Of a stretch of DNA of 64,000 bases, positions 32,102 through 53,500 are shown piece after piece (positions within the stretch are counted from its first letter, which is position 1; every line of letters begins with the position of its first letter). The stretch is taken from the NCBI RefSeq assembly GCF_901709675.1, contig NC_051095.1, positions 927,001 to 991,000 of the forward strand. The letters run 5' to 3'. The notes below the pieces were generated by a model that had not been told where the DNA came from, made no database searches, and worked only from the letters and a program-made list of their open reading frames with translations. The position numbers and the translations under genes are program-made. Source of the stretch: Syngnathus acus (Eukaryota > Chordata > Actinopteri > Syngnathiformes > Syngnathidae).

Positions 32102-35100
32102 GCTGTGCCAAAGGATAGAGCGATTACTGACACTGTCATCTACCGAACGTAAAACATATTTTTGGACTGCGCCGACATTCCAATGTCCGCGCCGCCCGAA
32201 CCAAACGACAAGAAATACGATCAAGGGTTCTTCCCTAGACTGATGTTAGGAGAAGTGAAAGCACAACCAGAGCAGGACTTCCCTTCTGCCGCTACTTCCT
32301 TGTTTCGATTTGATGAAAATAATATGTTTATATTTGTTTGTTAGATGGCGATGTTTCGCTTTGTTGGTTGTGCCCGTTGGATTTGGAATCTTGACCGATG
32401 AATCATAACCTCTGCTTACGTGGCACCGCGAGATAATGAAGACACTCTGGCCGGCCCATGCGGCTCCTTATCGTGTTACCGCAGCGCGTCGAATAAATAT
32501 TACGACATCAAGGGTGGAGTCGATTGCGTAACATTGCAGCTAAGTGGAAGTCAGCAGCTACAAGCGAGGCGCCAGGCTGCGACGCTAAGAGATAAACCTT
32601 GTTGGGACCAAAGGCCACGGATCCACCGTCACAGTATCAATATTTGAATACCAAACTCCCCCAAGAACAGAAGACACAAGTTAGAAATCTCACACGATTC
32701 ACTCAACTGGATGATGTGGCCTGGTGCCGCGCTGTCCGACTCGGGCTCCATTCGAAACGGGTTCTGGAGGGGAGTTTGTGCTCGCCTGTTCTGGATCGGT
32801 TTTTACAGTGAGCGGGATGTAACCGAAGCCCGTGTGCTGAAAGCCTACCTGGGGTGGAAGCGGGGGAGGACGGAGGGAGTTGGAGTAGAGTCGGGTTCCT
32901 GGATACGGATGCTTTGGGGGCAGCGGCTCAAAATGTTTACCGTTATCAAGTTTGCGAGTGTTTCCCAACCTTCGGTGCATGAAGTGCACCACCTTAAGTA
33001 TTCTGTGGCTTTAATTTGAAACATACTCTGCAATAACATCACCTCGCGTAAATGTTAGGGTGAACGGTGTCATTTTCTTTTTTGAATTGTCCGTGCAGTT
33101 TATCAATTTTATTCGATTTTTATTGCTTGAGAGAATGAAATATCATTAACTGTACTCCATCCCATTTCTCGTGTTCCCGCGTTTTCGTTTTTTTTTTTGG
33201 TGTGATTATTGGTTAATTTTATTTTTGATCTCTTGTTCAAGCTGAGTATATCGCCACTGTCGACCACTAGAGGGCGCCACACTTAATCAGGGTGGAAATT
33301 TGAAAGAACAAAATCGCGTTGAAAACGATTTCACAAAGCGATGGCTGGAGGTGCGATTTGTATTGTACATCTTTGGCTATGATTATTGATGTGAAATATA
33401 CTAAGGTCATTATTATTTGAAACAAAGAATATTGTGAGATGAGAAGTCTGATAGTTTTTAGGGAGAAAAACAATAGCACACTGTTAGTTGTCGTCAATGA
33501 AATAAAAAAAAGGTTTTTTTTTTTTATTGTTGGAAATCACTGCAGTCCCCCCCCCCCCCGCCCTCCTTTTCAGGAAGCGTGACGCTGCAGCCGAAAACAA
33601 AATGCCCATAAAACCACTTGATCTTGATAAGTGCAGAAAAAAAATATATCACCAATGACAGCAAGACTGCTGCTTTGCACGTCAAAATAATTTCATCGAG
33701 GTTCTTATCTGAACACCGAATGGGACTCAACTATGTGACGACTGCGCAAACGAGGAAATGAAGTGCAAGAAAGCAAAATATTTGACAACAGTAGTCCGGT
33801 TGTTGAGGATCAAGGTTGAAGGCTTACCTTGAACAGAAAGTTAGTTGCGGGACCAAACAGGCAAGGAGTGGCGAAAAGAGTGCTTGTGTGTGTTTGCCAA
33901 CTCCCAAACACAAATTCTTTCTTTCTCGTCACATATTTCCTGGCTGCGTCAGGCCAGCCCCCTTGTCGGTCTCTTGTCTATTCAACGCTACCAATGTGAT
34001 TGAATGCCCGCCGCTCACTGAAAAGAAATCACATTCCATTTCAGCAAATAGTGACGACCTTCATCATTTTAGCCAATTCACCATTTTAATGATGTTGACT
34101 TATTATATTGCTGCGACTACTATAGTGGTCGAGTTGAAGAAATAGTCAAGTGGAATACCTGTGCAGGTTCCGATTATCTTGACGTGACTCATCGTCGAAC
34201 GTGTTCAAACACGCAAGATGGTGCTTACGTAATTGCCGTGCGTAATCTTTCACGTTGTATTGCCAAGCGACCGTTTATTACACTTTTAGGAATGTGTAGG
34301 GAATGCACAGTATCAAAGTCCACACACCCCAAACAACCCTGATCTGATACTTCTCCGGTCTACCCATAACAAAGCACTTTGTGACTTGAAGTTTAGAAAA
34401 AAGTTGTTTCACTAGCGGGACCATTTCTTTGTACGGAAGGCAACAGCGTCCTCTTGTGTGAAGTCTGTGTAACTATTGTTACACAGAACCGTTACACAAT
34501 TTGCTTCAGCAATTGTGCTTGCTTGGGAGCTAATTAGCTCACGCTAAAATTAATAGCATTAGCTATTTAAATAAAATGTTTTTTTTTAAATTTGATAAAA
34601 TATTCAGTTGATCAATTTTCCCCTTTGTAAGAGCGAATTCGATTTTTGTCTACTGCAATGTAAATGTGATAAGTGGTAGGGCAAAATGTAGCCGGTTGCA
34701 AAATGTAACAAGATTGTTATGGTACAGTACAAATAAGTTTAGTGTACTTAAACAGATGAACCCCCTTCCAAAAAAAAAAAAGCTACAAACTTGTTGTAAA
34801 ACTTTTATTTCTTCCCAAGTCAAAAACAGAGAACACAACGAGACTGTGAAATTATTTCCAAATAGCGGCACATATACTTCATTGTTACCCTGTCTTGCTC
34901 TCCGATGCTCAATTTGTACAAGCTAATGTTTCTCAACAGTCCAGACAGCGCCCCTTGACAAGGCAAGTGAAGTGGACACAGACAGAACAGAGAATCACAG
35001 TAACAGAACACCCCGCTTCATTACGAAAAGTCAGGAGGTGCCATCCTCTCAACCGCGTACATTTATTCTTTACAGGACTCCCTGTCAACAGACACAATGA

Positions 35101-36009
35101 CTCCTCCAGACCTGGCTAAGGAAAATAACATTGGCTGAACAGCAGCAAAAGGTAAGGAAGTCAACTTTGTTAAATGAACGGGACGATATCCGAGAAAAAA
35201 AAAAGAATTGTCATACTGAAGCCACTTGTCTTGTGGCTGCTTAATCAAAAACAATCACGAGAAGAGGACATTGCGATGTAGGGTCACAACCTTGGAGACT
35301 TAGGATGTGTGCGTCTTTAGCCACGTTGAGTCACCAATAGCAAACAAGCGAGGTGGGGGGGGGGAACAATAATTCACACGGAATAGTAGTTAAACCTTCT
35401 GTCTTAAATAAATGGAATCGTCAAAATGATTTGAACCAAAACAGGGCAAACGTTATTAGCAGGAAAATATTTCAATGTTCATTTGCCCCACATGCAAACG
35501 ATGCCCAAAGCTCCGCCCATTTCTACATAATGTCAAAATTAAAGACAAAAAAAAAATTCATTCCCAACGTGTCGGGAATACCTTTTTTTTTTTTTTTTTG
35601 CCTTTGATGCAAAAGCCTCCAAAATGCCAGATGGGAGGATGCTGGTGGCCGTTTGAAGACACGGTTCAGTCTTTGGGGTGTGGACGGCAGCAGTGAGGAC
35701 GCTCCTGTGCCTTACAAACCAAAAACTAAACAAAAAAAGAAGGGGCGGGGCAGGGCAGGGCAGGGGAGGGGGAACCATTCGTCCATTTTATGCCGGAGCA
35801 CACTACAATCCGTTTTCTGGAAAGGTTTTTGGCGAAACATTCGCCATTCCAGAATAGCTCAACGCCCAACAATTCAAAGTAAAGTTAAAATAAAAAAAAT
35901 AAAAATGAACCAGCTCTTCTTTTCCTTGTGGGTATTGCCTGGTGGGGTGGGGGATTATTTATAAAACTGAAAAAGGCAGCCTTTTTTTGCCTACTTTAAG
36001 GCAAAGCAG
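32102..36009. other. Intergenic region between capg and polr2a
   Basis: About 3.9 kb without a supported coding gene. Contains candidate capg 5' exon/promoter sequence (a donor-like CAAG|GTAAGC on minus near 33834), a 13-base poly-C run near 33546, and AATAAA hexamers on the minus strand at 34804-34809. The open frames are random-looking. Confidence 0.5.
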
Positions 36010-36015
36010 TTTATT
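36010..36015 (-). terminator. polr2a: polr2a poly(A) signal candidate
   Basis: AATAAA on minus about 135 nt past the polr2a stop. A 16-base poly-G run (plus strand, 36089-36104) lies between stop and signal. A more distal AATAAA at 34804-34809 could give a long 3' UTR form. Confidence 0.4.
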
Positions 36016-36149
36016 TTCAAATAATAGTTTCAACTATTTGGAGAAGCAAAAGCAGGACAAAGTGGTCAGATGGTGGAGAAAAAAAAAAGGGGGGGGGGGG
36101 GGGGCTTACGGGCGCTTTCCGCCCTCACCCGCTTCTTCTCCGCAGCCCC

Positions 36150-45202
<9,053 letters not shown>

Positions 45203-45479
45203 CCTGTCTATTCAAAAGACGCGTCCTTCCTCGACACGTCGCTTTGTGAGCAGGAACAGGCTCTCAGGATTCACCACGGTCCCGAGCAGGCCACCAACGG
45301 TGACCGGAAAGTCTCCGGTGGCGTTATCCGAGGGACCTCTGTTGTCAGTCGCCTTTTCGATTCGAGTTCAACGTGGTTTTAATCGGGTCAGGAGACGACC
45401 GACAAGCCCTTCTCCCTTTTCCGATCTACACCGTGGTGCGCTCGAAGCGCATCTGAGCTGTAGAACGCTCAACGAGCCG

Positions 45480-45486
45480 TTATATA
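45480..45486 (-). promoter_or_regulatory. polr2a: polr2a TATA box candidate
   Basis: TATATAA on the minus strand, about 280 nt upstream of the start codon. A start site near 45450 would leave a 5' UTR of about 250 nt. It lies just downstream of the CCAAT cluster. Confidence 0.5.
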
Positions 45487-45576
45487 GACTGAGCGCCTGC
45501 TACGGGGTCTCCCAGTCAACAAGGCAGGGTCTGACGCTCCGGTAGGCGGGACATTCTACGCTGTTTGGCAACGTTC

Positions 45577-45832
45577 ATTGGTCGCGTTAGTGAGCGCGAT
45601 GAATAAATTATTTTGTCTTACCTTGAGCCAATGAAGGTGCACGTTTCGGTTCACAGCCAATCACAAAAAAGGCGGGCGTTGGTTAGCTCCAAATCCGTTT
45701 TTATTGGCCAACTCACAACCGATTACGCGGACCTCCATATGACAAACGTTGGAATGTGCCAATGGCAAATGCGCTTCACCCAATTGGTGCGTTTTCTCGT
45801 TAATGTTAAGTAGGGGGAAATGTGTGTCCAAT
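45577..45832. promoter_or_regulatory. polr2a: Cluster of seven to eight CCAAT boxes upstream of polr2a
   Basis: CCAAT or ATTGG pentamers at 45577-45581, 45628-45632, 45657-45661, 45703-45707, 45759-45763, 45780-45784/45783-45787 and 45828-45832. Several have NF-Y-like flanks (AGCCAAT, CCAATCAC). They lie 100-350 bp upstream of the TATA candidate. Binding by NF-Y is inference. Confidence 0.65.
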
Positions 45833-48800
45833 CACAGTCGAGATTTTGTCGTCCTTGTAATCATTTTAACAAAATCCGCCCCGTTTCCGATGTTTGCCGA
45901 GGATAGCCGATGTGGATTTCTTCCCTCAAAGCAAAAAAAAAAAAAGTCTGTTCCCCGGTTCGTCTCGCTGTGGGTGAGCCTGGGCGCTAAGAAAGGAGGC
46001 TCAGAACCGAGGCCCGTTCAAATGTCCACGAAACAAACTCTTATTGTCGAATCACAGTGTATTGTTACAACAAAACACCGTGTATTGGACTTTTCGTTTT
46101 GGATTTTTTCCATCAACGTCGACGTTCGGGATTTCCACCATCGACACTTTGGGATTTCATGGGACTTGGTCGAAAGCCTCGGACTCGCCTGAATACGAAG
46201 GCCCGACGCCGCATGGGACAGGCGGCATGCCGAGTAGGAAAATCCGGGGAAGCCTTCGGTGATTGCTAATTGTTGTCACGTCGCTGTATTTAGAATACTG
46301 ATGTTGAAACGTTGCTCATTATGTTTGTTACACCAAGGACCGATCCCGATGATTGTTTTGATTCATTTTCACTATTTTAAAACGACTGACTTGGTCGCAG
46401 GCCTACATTTTGAAAACTGTTCTCGAGTGTGACAAAAGTGTTGGCTAGCAAAATGTCGAATCTCTGTCATTTTAAACTTGTCGTCATCGTCTTAATGAAA
46501 TTTTAGTATGAAACACGTAAAGCGTATGTATTCTAACTGGTTAGTTTAAATGGTGGTCGGAACGTTCGCCTCAAGGCTATTACATTTTTTTTTTTTTGGC
46601 GTGGGTCTCAAATGTTATGTTTTTAGACTGTTTGGCCTTTTCTTTGATCACGATTTTCCTTGCGGGAACATTTTTAAATGGTTAAGATCAGAGCTTAGCC
46701 TTCCGCATCACTGCTAGCTTCGCGCCGCTTCACGTTTTAATTGTCGTCATTGCTGTTCCTTCGACTTGAATCGTGTTCTCGCCGCGTTTGAGTGACCCGA
46801 GTCGTCATATCACGTTGAAAGGACGACGCGCTGTTTTTATTTCAACCAAAGGGCTCAGCTGACTTGGACGAGAGCTTCGTTGGAACTAGCTTAGCTGCGG
46901 GACAACATGGCGGAGTTAGCCGACAGACCGAAGGGAAAATGGAGCCCGGGGGATAACGTCGTCGTTAATGCCCCGCTTAGAAAGCCGCGCGCTTAAACGA
47001 GATTAATTCGCACGGCCTGTTTCACTTATAAATGAAGAATACGACTAACAAGGTGTAACGACAACGCTGTCGGGCCTTTTATTTAGAGGATTCCGGAATT
47101 GTTGTGGAATACAGAAGCCATTTTGCTAGCCAACTATTGTTAATGCATATTTGTCTGCTGTGGCAAGACGTACCTTTTAAGCTAATTGCAAAAAACACGG
47201 TCGGCTAAAAGTAGGGATACATGTTTTCATTTAATCACATTTGCATCGACGTTAAGCAGTCATTTATACATGGAACATATTTTCTACCCCTAAAAATACT
47301 CGATACAACGAGAAAGGCAAATTGCGTGCCGAGCCCTGTTAAAATGAAAGTCGAAACTTATCCAAGTATGTAGTTAAAAACGAAATCATTGATGCGTTGC
47401 TTTATGATGGGAAATACTTGAGATATTCTGCTTCAACATCCCTCAAACCTTTCCAGAAAAAGGCCATGGATAGCACTATGCAAACCCTCAACTCTTAATT
47501 TAATCCTAGTGGCCAGCAAGGTTCCAAAGTGGGGAGTTAAAATTCAATCTACAACTTTCTAGTCAGGTTAGTGTTTGAAATCACACAAGCAAGGGTTAGT
47601 TACAGAATTGGCCTTTAAGGTTTTGTACTTATCAGGATCATTCATATCATGCTTTCAAGCCATACATTCCCCTCTGAATTCAAACAGGTATTGCCAATTT
47701 TATCCCAGCATGTATGTTTATTTAATTTCTATGTGCTCAATCCTTTTGTACTCGCGTATAAGCTAATAATATATCTTGCTGTCAGTTTATTGAAGAAATG
47801 TTGGTTTTGAATGTCTTGATTCCGTCCCAAGGAGGACAGTGAACTCTTGTGCATGAAACATTTTTGATGTTGAATTGCAACCAAAAGTTGTCACAATTGT
47901 TCCTCATTGTCTGTTTGAATAAAGACACTTGAACCAGCATCACTTGTCATCATCTTTTGGGAACTGGGAATGTTGCTGGAGATGAGAATTTTGTTGCCAA
48001 CATCTCTCGGCTGTGTTTTCCTTCCATTGCAGCAGGTACAGAAGGGTGTGATCGCCGAGCAGGGGCAGACTGAAGTTTGCCATTCCTACATTTGCACGTT
48101 ACCGTCACTCGTCACCAATTCAGACGAGTATGACTTATGGTTAGTAATTGGTGTTTTCGTGTTAAAGTGGATGTTTTAATGATTGCACATTCCTTTGTAC
48201 TTTTTTTTTTAAATAGCATCACTTTCCTTATTGCCTTTCTCCCTATATTTTACCAATACATTCCATATTTATCAATATCCTCTCACCTTGCTTTTGTACC
48301 ACAGCGGTCACGCTCCAAAACACCCAAATGGCCCAATAGTTCCCCCGCGTGTCTGTTTTTCTAAATGCAGCAATACCCAGCCTTTACGTAATACGAATGA
48401 CGAAAGCGGAAGTGGGCGGTGTTTGGTCTTCAAGCTTGCGCCCTCTGCTGTTCCAATAAGGTTGCTGCACAAAGGGAGACATTGGAAGTAAAATGCGTCT
48501 TTTGAATGTCTTTTTCTGACGATAAGATAGGCTCAAACATTTTCAGGAAGCTGCTAACGAGAGGCTAACGCCGGAACCCCGTCCTCTGTAGAAAAGGGTA
48601 CGTCGCGCGCACACGCACGCACGCACTTGGCGTGCACACGACAACGTGGTGGCTGAATTTGCGTGCGTCACAGTGTAGAAATGTCCGAGTAGCAGCGTTG
48701 TTGTTCGTCGTGACATGAAGTCATTGTGTAACCGGACTCGTGCTATTTTACATTTCCAATCCAAATTGCTAAGTCGTCACAACTCCTGTGAAAAGTGCGC

Positions 48801-50541
48801 ATGCCCATAACGAGGGGGCGCTGTTGTCCCGGGATGTTGTCAGTCAGCGTGTTGACGGATGACCTTTGAAACAGCAAATTGGGAGAGAGAGAAATCAATA
48901 CCGCAAGGGGCGTTAATGAAAATTAAAGCATCACAATTAATGGAGCTCGTTATACGTTTTTTCGTTGTGCCTTGTGATTAACTTATAAAGGCCTCTCGCC
49001 CAACGTCTTCCTTTTCACTCCAATTAGGACAAACGGTATCGAAATGGCTGATTTTCTCGTTTGCTTCATCTGATTTTGCACATCCGGGTGTGTTTCACAA
49101 TAAAAGTGAGTGACGTCGTTGGAGGCACGCGCCCTCCGTCTCTGTTTTTCTCAGCCCATTTGGGGGCAGTCTAAAATGTTTAATGCTAAAAAGGCCAGCT
49201 ACCTAGATTCATGTGGACATCGTTTTTCCGACACTAAGTGGCGTTAAGCTTTTTGTACACTTGCTTTTAGACTGTCTCCCAATTTGTGCCGTTCTGCAAG
49301 TGTTTATTTTGGGTGACGTCAGCGCAGGGCCGCCGCCATCTGTCCTCCAGTCTTTCTTTCCCTTTATCGCCGTCGTGCCTCATCACACCCTTTTCCAAAG
49401 GTTCATCGATTTGAGACATTCTTTCCCAATGCCCTCATTCACTGGACTTCAAGTGGCTTTTATTGAGACTGTCGCTCGAATTTAGCCGCCAATATGTCAT
49501 CTTAAGGTTTGATAGATTGTCAGAAGCTCATGTCAAATGTGATGGTGCCGTAATTCCCCTCTCAAATACAAAGTGGTCTTGCTGCCTCTAACAACATGGC
49601 TGCGGAAAGAGAGTCAGTGTTGGCGAGTCAGAGATTTGCTCGCTATTTTTAGCCACTCCTTTGGCCGGCCTAATGACTTTTTAAGAAAGAAAAAGTTGCA
49701 AATCGTTTGAGAGAAGGAAGTCAGTCGTGCTGAACATTTCCATCCATCGTGGATAATTTTACAGTCAATATAGAAAACCACTCAGGCCTTTCTATGTTTC
49801 TGTTTTTTAACATTGCTCATAATGATGGTCCTCAAAGAGCAAAGTATTGACTAGCTTTCTAGCCATGATGTCGAGCGTAAGAGCCACGAGTTTAGTTGCT
49901 GACTTTGTTGGACTTGTCCCCGAGGGGGCTTGACGTGAATGCGCACCAAAGCGGAGCCAAAAAGACGGCGGCCTCCAAAGTACAGGCCGTCCCGAAACAG
50001 GAAGCGCACGCGGCCACTTCCTCCCCGAGCAAAACAAGCCGCCTGCGCCCCTCCCTTTGCGGGCCCGTCCGTCCTTGTCAATGGCGCACATGTGCCGCAC
50101 GCTTTGCCCCTTCCTCGGCGCCGCCATGTCCTATCTCTTCGGCCCACCGCCCCGCCCCTCCGGTTTTCTCTGCCAGCGTGCCCGAGTAGCTGCCTGGAGA
50201 TGAAGGAGCTAATTAATTTGATTTAGGCTGTGGAAAAAGCAGCCGTCCGTCCCCTGTCCCTCCTCCACTTTGTATCGAGCAAACACACACACACACACAT
50301 TTTATTTTCCACCTATCCTTCCCAGTCTCTTTTGGCGTGGTGCGCACGCTCCGTCTCCTCTCGGATTGCCCGCGCTTACACAAGCAGCCGTTCGCCGCCG
50401 ACTGATTGTGTTCTGTGCGGCTGCCATTTGACACGCCGCTCGAGGTTTAGTAGAAGTCCGCGACCACCGCCGGGCGGCCTCGTTAAAAACCCGCGCGGGC
50501 TCTTGACATCTCATTAAAGGATTCCTGTGTTGTCTTTGCAG
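45833..50541. other. Intergenic region between polr2a and the first zbtb4-like exon candidate
   Basis: No recognised coding gene. A CpG-rich patch at about 46700-47000 contains a promoter-like AACATGGCGG. A plus-strand AATAAA at 47918-47923 in 3'-UTR-like sequence may end a short transcript. The rest is unique, moderately AT-rich sequence with (CA)n at about 50281-50300. Human SLC35G6, which sits between POLR2A and ZBTB4, was not seen. Confidence 0.45.
46904..46913 (+). promoter_or_regulatory. YY1-like motif at a CpG-rich putative start site
   Basis: AACATGGCGG matches the YY1 element often found just downstream of transcription starts. Its ATG opens a 29-codon frame (46907-46996, MAELADRPKGKW start) that has no known relatives and is probably untranslated leader or a small upstream frame. 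Confidence 0.35.
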
Positions 50542-50599
50542 GTCAGGCCCACCGTCTGCAGCATCCGGCATGCAAACTCCTCAAGTGATGCCAAGAAAG
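50542..50599 (+). other. zbtb4: Candidate 5' untranslated exon (zbtb4-like gene)
   Basis: 58 nt flanked by a polypyrimidine-CAG acceptor and a GTGAG donor. Joined to the exon at 62241, its own ATGs read into a stop within about 30 codons, so if used it is leader sequence. No transcript evidence is available. Confidence 0.35.
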
Positions 50600-53500
50600 G
50601 TGAGAATTTTCATTTTGTAGCGTAACGAGCTAGCCTTCCTTTTTTTTTTTTTATTGCATTTGTCCCCAATTAGCCAATCGCAAATCTCTGGGAAAAGAAA
50701 ATCACTGCCCTACTATAGTATAAAAGTATGGCTTTGGTGCCATCTTTTGTTATGTTGGGACCAAGGAACTAAGTTGAAATGAGTTGAGGAGCTTCATCCC
50801 GGGGATTCTGTTTGCACTGTTTTCAGCAGGGGAATATTTTTATTTTAACATGACAATATGATGACAGTCCCACCCCAAAACAAATACTGAAAGGACAAAG
50901 TAATGTAAAACAGTCAAAGGTTCTGCCTGAAGTAAAGATTAACTGGCCAAAAAGAAATTCTTTTATTTGTTATGTATTTAATTTAAAAAACAACAACAAC
51001 ATCCGATTAATCGGGTATCGGAATTACATTTTGCCAAATATCAGTCGGCCTAAAGAATTCCTATCGGGCCCCACAAAAAAACACCACTGTGAATTTCTTA
51101 TAAGAAAAAGGGTATCACACAGCATTAAAAAACAGCATATTAACTTTTGTCCGCCACGTAACCAGCAAACACACAAACGTTTTTCTTGTTTTTCCTCTTT
51201 TTGGTTTACTGATGGCTGGCAAAGCAGCACGATGGTCCATTCCCGTCCCCAACTGGCATTGCCCCCCCCCCTTCCCCACTGCAAAAAACAAACAAACAAA
51301 AAACCATCATGAATTGATGAAGTGTGCTGCCGCCATCTAGTGGTGGGGGTCAGAAGCGCACCCGGTACAGTGAATGTTCATTTAAAACAGAAAATAAAAA
51401 CAAAAATGTCATTTTTGAAGATGTTTTCCTACCACTGCATTGTAAACTGGACATTGAAGGCTTAGAATTCAAACACAAATGCATATTTTAAACGAATGAA
51501 TCCACCGAAGATGCACAAACCAATCTTCTGTCCATGCGTGTGTTTCCTGAAATCAAACGAGGCGCGCGAGAGTTAACGTTTGTCCTCGGCACCCTCGCAT
51601 TTTTGCGGCGCGGCGTCCGCCAAGCAGCTGCCTCGGCCCGCAAAAGGCGGCGCCGCCACCGCCGCTTCCTCTTGAAGAGAGCGCTGACATTGGAGGCCTT
51701 TCAAAGCTTTGGACCCTCCCACTTGTCAAGCGCGTCCAAGTCAGCCGGAGAGCGGCTTAGTCATCCGCTCTCCTCTGCAGGTCACCGAGGACGTGCGCTG
51801 CTGCCGACACTCCGCCGCTCTTGCGAGACACGTCCGCTGCCTGAAACAAAACGTGTTGATGCATTGCAGCGTTTGCACTTGAGCTTTTTTTTTGCTGAAG
51901 AGCTGAGAAGTGACCAGCCTGCGCAAATTGCTTGCCTTTATCACGTCGTAGACAAACGTTTGCGGCGGAAGGCCGGGAAGCGCGTCTGCATTACATTCCG
52001 GCCGTGGAGCCTCCTGCGGAGAGTTTGTTTTCCTCGCGGTTTGGTGGATTTTCTCCGGCCGCTCCGGCTTCCCCCCACATTCCAAAAATACATTCACCTC
52101 CGAAGACTCTGATTTGCCATTGTAGGAATTAGACTTTTTTTTAAAAATTTCTAGGGTTTTTTTTTTTTAGTTTTAGGAATTTGACTTCACGGGCGCCTGA
52201 CCGATATTGACTTTTTATTTTTTCCTTTAGGGTTTTTCTTTTTCAATTTTTTTTTTTAATTGGCCAATTCCAATAATCGACCAATACTTTTCAGAAATAT
52301 GTAATGAATAAATAAACACTTCCGACGACAAATACATGAATGTTTGGCAAGACATTTGATTGTTTGACCACTATAATCATACAGCCAATTTAACATCGGC
52401 CAATGTAATCAGACGGCTGATTCATCGATTGGGCCCCATAGTCTCTCGTATGTGCAAAACCTCGAGCACGTAAGACTTCTCAAATTGGGCCAGATGTGTT
52501 TACACGCTGCTCTATTTTTATGGTGTTGCTCTTCAGCCTTGACTTTTTTTTTTTTTTTTTTTTTTAACTCTCTCGCTCCGCACTGGCCTTCGCACGAGGA
52601 AAAAGCTTTGACCTCCACAGTGCCCTTGCCGTGATACATGACGTCATGTGATTATTAATAGGCCACGTCGGATACCGTAAAGTAGCCGATGATGTTTTTC
52701 CCGCTGTTGAATATAGTTGCAGAATGTAACCATGATTAAAAAAGAAAAAAGAAAACTAATCCCAATGAATAAAAGAAGGTATTTTCTGATCTTTTACTTC
52801 CTCCAACAAAAAAAGATCTGAAATACTAGCAGAACATTATTATTATTATTATTGTGGGAGATTTGCTAACCACTTTAGCACCATGCAGCCTTGTAAGAAT
52901 TGAAAAAATAAAATAAAATTGTCAGAACTTTAAAAAAAAAAAAAAAAACTTTCAGACTCTTAAATGTGTTTTTGGCCACTTTTCCTCACTTAGCAGACCA
53001 TTATAAATATATTAACTCAAAATACATTTCCGAAAGTTTCTATCTGTGGTGCGGCCTTGGCAAGCAGTCCGGCTCCACATTTTCAGAGAAAATGGCTTCC
53101 TGCTAGCCTCTGTCTTTTTCATTTCATTTTTATTTTTTTTTTTGGAGCTGGGGTGCTGTTGTTTTTCCTTTGGACGTTCAGATGTCGCTTGGAAGCACAG
53201 TATGAAAAGCCGTGATCACGTTAGGGCCAAAGAGCCATGAATAGGGGCGGCCGGACGACGGGGGCGCTCTGAATGGCCGAGCTGATGGCGAGCACGCGTG
53301 TAGACTTGGCGCACACAAACACACACACACACACACACACATCCTAAAGCTATTGTCTTTGCCACCAGGCACGCCGCTTCTTACAAACTTCTTGCTTTCT
53401 TCTTGGGCTGGCTCTTTCCACCGAGATGTAATTCTTTGTCACGTGAAACCGCGCTGGAGTGAATGAGTTGGCGGTGGGTGGTAACAGGGTGCGGGGGGGT

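Noticed and set aside
32699-32992. Minus-strand frame (MVHFMHRRLGN start) ending at a CAG|GTAGGC donor, as a first coding exon of capg
   Set aside because: In phase by chance, but the peptide has no similarity to CapG N-termini, and the ATG at 32099-32101 gives a human-like length.
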